From SIG575 sp045643165 (GTDB taxonomy: Bacteria > Bacillota > Clostridia > Oscillospirales > Acutalibacteraceae): 7,940 nt of DNA. Positions 5,694 to 7,940 of this stretch are shown piece after piece. The first letter of the stretch is position 1, and the number at the start of each line of letters is the position of its first letter. The position numbers and the translations under genes were made by a program. Below the pieces are notes generated by a model. That model made no database searches. It saw only the letters and a program-made list of their open reading frames with translations, and was not told where the DNA came from. The DNA lies in NCBI GenBank assembly GCA_045643165.1, contig JAZUKF010000150.1, positions 1 to 7,940 on the forward strand. Reading direction: 5' to 3'.

Positions 5694-7760
5694 ATGAAGA
5701 AAATATTCAGAAAAATACTATCCTTTATGCTGATTGCATCCTTTGTTATCGGCTCTTTGACGGTAACATCAGCAGCGCAGGAATACGGCGTTATCAGATT
5801 CGGCAGTTATCCTCAAAGTGAGGTCAAAGACAAAAAACTGATTTCCGAGCTTAACGGTCTTGATGCAGATTATATCAGTTGCGGATATTACAGCGGCACC
5901 GGGATATATGATGACGGAAAAATGACTCAGTCTGACTATATGAAATACGCAGATATAGAGTACAACGGCAACAGATACCGCAGAGTATTTATCGAAAAAT
6001 ACAGACCGACCTTCACGGGGTATTCTTTGACAGTCGATACCGATACTTATCAAGATAACAACGGATATGAGTGCGGAAAAACTTACTGGTTTAAGTTCGA
6101 GCCACTTGAGTGGCGGGTAATCAGTCCCGAAAACGGTTATGTTATCTGTGATTCAATCATTGCTTCTCAACCGTTCAGCAATTTTCTTTATTTCGGTGGT
6201 TCAGCTTACTATATGGACGCTCTCGGCTATGATTTTTCAAATTATTATGTAAACAGCAGTATCAGAAACTGGCTTAACAGTGACTTTGCCGATACAGCTT
6301 TCACAGCGAAAGAAAAAGAAAACATTGCCACAAACTATATGGATGATTTCTGGAAAGATATATATGACAAGGTTTTTCTGCCGTCTGCAAACGAAATGAA
6401 AATCACGAAGCATTGGAAAGACGATGCTTCAAGAATTGCTGTCGGAACAGACTACGCAAAGTGTCAGGGGCTTTTTGTCACAGAAGGCAGATCATACTGG
6501 CGGCTTCGCTCACCCTCTGACTGGAGCCACGCCGCTTGTACGGTATGCACGGACGGTACGCTTTACGGCTACAATTATTATTACAATGCCTATCCATATT
6601 TTACGGCTTTCACGGGAACGGGAATCAGACCGGCTGTCAAACTTATTGATATGAATGACAATACGGTTGTCAAATCTGAACGCAAGGCTGCGGAATTTAC
6701 CGCCTACAAAAAAGTTGATATGAAATTTTTTGAGAAGGTCAAAGCATTCTTTGACGGTATATGCAGCATAAGCAGATATTTCCGGTCACGTCCGAACGAG
6801 ATAAATGAGGATGTTATATCCGTTAAAAATTCTCTGAAAAGAGGAATCAACGTAACGGGAATGGATACCGGATGGCCCCGTGAATGGCTACTTGAAAAGG
6901 AAACATTTTCAAATATTGCAAATAAGGGATTTGATTATATCAGGCTGACGACAAATCTTTGCAGTATGCTTGACAATAACGGTATTCTCAACGAAAGTGC
7001 AATGTATAATCTTGATAAGGTACTTGATTATGCTCTTCAATCCGGGCTTTGTGTTATCCTTGAACTTCACGGCTGGGAAACGTTGAATAATGATCCTACG
7101 TCAGATAATATAAAAACACTTGTTTCCGTCTGGAAGCAGGTTGCCGAAAGATATAAAGATTCTCCTGCCGGGCTGATGCTCGAAATCCTCAATGAGCCGG
7201 ACAACAGGAGCGGGAAGATGAGCAAAACAAGGTGGAACTATATTCAGAATAAGGTAACCGCCGCCATCCGTGAGATCGACAATGACAGAATAATCGTTCT
7301 CGCTTCGAGAAATCTGAATGTTTCATCTACACTGAAAGATTTGTTTATTAAGCACAGCGATCCCTATTTGATTATTGATGTTCACAACTACTCACCTATG
7401 GAATTCACTCACCAGGGAGCGGAATGGATGGACGACAGTTATCAGAAAAGTGTTCCTTACAGCAAAGAGGTTGCAGATGAATTCGCCGCAGCCGTTAAGC
7501 TGGCTGCCGATTATGAGAAAAAGCACGGTACAAAAGTAGTTGTCGGTGAAATCGGTGTTTATCTGAAACAGGTTGACGAAAAAGAAGTAAATGCTTTTCT
7601 TAACGATGCGGTAAACTGTCTGAAAGAATATGATTTACCGTTTGCCTATTGGGAATATTATGCAGGCTTCGGGGCTTATGATTTGGAAACAAAGCAGTGG
7701 AAACCGTTTGTAACCGATGCTTTGCTTAAGCATAACGCACTTATACGAACCCGATTTTGA
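5694..7760 (+). CDS. Secreted DUF6273-like domain fused to a GH5 glycoside hydrolase
   Basis: A 688-residue secreted protein with two domains. Residues 1-28 form a classical signal peptide (MKKIFRK, hydrophobic core, then VTSAA with probable cleavage after Ala27 or Ala28). Residues about 31-317 resemble DUF6273: FGSYPQSEV (36-44), EWRVIS (139-144), SSIRNWLNSDF (188-198) then TAFTAKEKENI (201-211), DKVFLPSANEM (225-235), YWRLRSP (268-274) and GIRPAVKL (310-317). Its function is unknown; the end of the domain recalls the FGE/C-type-lectin-like fold, so it may bind ligands. A linker (about 318-378) leads to a GH5 (beta/alpha)8 catalytic domain (about 379-680). The GH5 residues are all present: Arg417 (YIRLTTN), His459 (ELHGW), Asn500-Glu501 (ILNEP, acid/base), His564 and Tyr566 (DVHNYSP), Glu619 (VVGEIGVY, nucleophile) and Trp653 (YWEYYAG). 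It should hydrolyse a beta-linked glucan or mannan-type polysaccharide outside the cell; the substrate is not predictable. ATG 5694 is chosen because AGGTGA (5679-5684) lies nine bases upstream and the signal peptide begins there. Confidence 0.85.
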   Translation: MKKIFRKILSFMLIASFVIGSLTVTSAAQEYGVIRFGSYPQSEVKDKKLISELNGLDADYISCGYYSGTGIYDDGKMTQSDYMKYADIEYNGNRYRRVFIEKYRPTFTGYSLTVDTDTYQDNNGYECGKTYWFKFEPLEWRVISPENGYVICDSIIASQPFSNFLYFGGSAYYMDALGYDFSNYYVNSSIRNWLNSDFADTAFTAKEKENIATNYMDDFWKDIYDKVFLPSANEMKITKHWKDDASRIAVGTDYAKCQGLFVTEGRSYWRLRSPSDWSHAACTVCTDGTLYGYNYYYNAYPYFTAFTGTGIRPAVKLIDMNDNTVVKSERKAAEFTAYKKVDMKFFEKVKAFFDGICSISRYFRSRPNEINEDVISVKNSLKRGINVTGMDTGWPREWLLEKETFSNIANKGFDYIRLTTNLCSMLDNNGILNESAMYNLDKVLDYALQSGLCVILELHGWETLNNDPTSDNIKTLVSVWKQVAERYKDSPAGLMLEILNEPDNRSGKMSKTRWNYIQNKVTAAIREIDNDRIIVLASRNLNVSSTLKDLFIKHSDPYLIIDVHNYSPMEFTHQGAEWMDDSYQKSVPYSKEVADEFAAAVKLAADYEKKHGTKVVVGEIGVYLKQVDEKEVNAFLNDAVNCLKEYDLPFAYWEYYAGFGAYDLETKQWKPFVTDALLKHNALIRTRF

Positions 7761-7770
7761 CGGGAAAATA

Positions 7771-7800
7771 TTGTGCCTATGCTACGTTATTACATATACA
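7771..7800 (+). promoter_or_regulatory. Weak candidate promoter for the acetyltransferase gene
   Basis: TTGTGC (7771-7776) and TATACA (7795-7800) are 18 bases apart in the 67-base gap before the acetyltransferase start. The -35 matches only TTG and the -10 matches 4 of 6 positions. I see no terminator after the GH5 gene stop at 7760, so the downstream gene could equally be co-transcribed. Confidence 0.25.
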
Positions 7801-7827
7801 AATCAGAATTTAGTGGGGTGTTGCAAT

Positions 7828-7940
7828 ATGCTTATTCGTACAGCAAAAAAGGATGACTTTGAACAAATTGACAAAATGTTTCATCACCTATACTCTCTCC
7901 ATATTGAAAACAGACCTGATATATTTAATGACAATGGATA
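7828..7940 (+). CDS. GNAT family N-acetyltransferase, N-terminal part only
   Basis: The window ends 37 codons into this gene; the frame is still open. The visible N-terminus is MLIRTAKKDDFEQIDKM followed by FHHLYSLHIENRPDIF. This is the usual beginning of GCN5-related acetyltransferases: a first strand (IRTA), an acidic turn (KKDD) and a helix, with the LHxxxRPDIF signature seen in many small GNAT proteins from Firmicutes. Such enzymes transfer an acetyl group from acetyl-CoA to an amine in the cytoplasm. The acetyl-CoA binding motif and catalytic region lie beyond the window, so the substrate is unknown. The ATG at 7828 follows GGGGTG (7815-7820) with seven bases of spacing. It begins 67 bases after the GH5 gene with no visible terminator between. 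Confidence 0.75.
   Translation, partial: MLIRTAKKDDFEQIDKMFHHLYSLHIENRPDIFNDNG

Overview
The window looks like chromosomal DNA from a low-GC, Gram-positive anaerobe, most likely a gut-type member of the Clostridia. This is an inference from AT-rich spacers, AGGAGG/GAGGTGA-type ribosome binding sites, a lipoprotein solute-binding protein, short GC stem plus T-run terminators, and a DUF6273-type domain that is common in clostridial secreted proteins. All intact genes are on the + strand. I see no tRNA, rRNA, CRISPR array, insertion sequence or phage gene.

Bases 1-3301 are a two-gene TAXI-type TRAP transporter unit: a promoter (2-30), a lipoprotein substrate-binding protein (72-1061), an intercistronic hairpin (1089-1120), a fused DctQM-type permease (1151-3262) and a strong terminator (3270-3301). 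The binding protein captures a small, probably anionic, solute outside the membrane and hands it to the permease. The substrate cannot be read from the sequence.

Bases 3330-5198 encode a secreted or membrane-anchored right-handed beta-helix protein. Its conserved block and aspartate spacing (one Asp, then an Asp-Asp pair 23 residues later) match what I recall of GH110 alpha-1,3-galactosidases. The gene ends at a terminator (5266-5304). Its true start is a downstream ATG with a near-ideal ribosome binding site, not the longer frame that reads back through the transporter terminator.

Bases 5199-5693 are mostly noncoding. They hold the terminator, a minus-strand remnant resembling the helix-hairpin-helix part of a RecD2-type helicase (5332-5520), and a candidate promoter (5613-5641). 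Bases 5694-7760 encode a secreted two-domain protein: an N-terminal DUF6273-like domain fused to a C-terminal GH5 glycoside hydrolase with its catalytic residues intact. The window ends inside the N-terminus of a GNAT-type acetyltransferase (7828 onward).

The neighbourhood pairs a solute importer with two exported carbohydrate-active proteins, but the terminators between them argue for separate transcription units rather than one operon. The most interesting items are the GH110-like enzyme, the DUF6273-GH5 fusion and the helicase remnant. I do not see convincing evidence of a wholly new multi-gene system.
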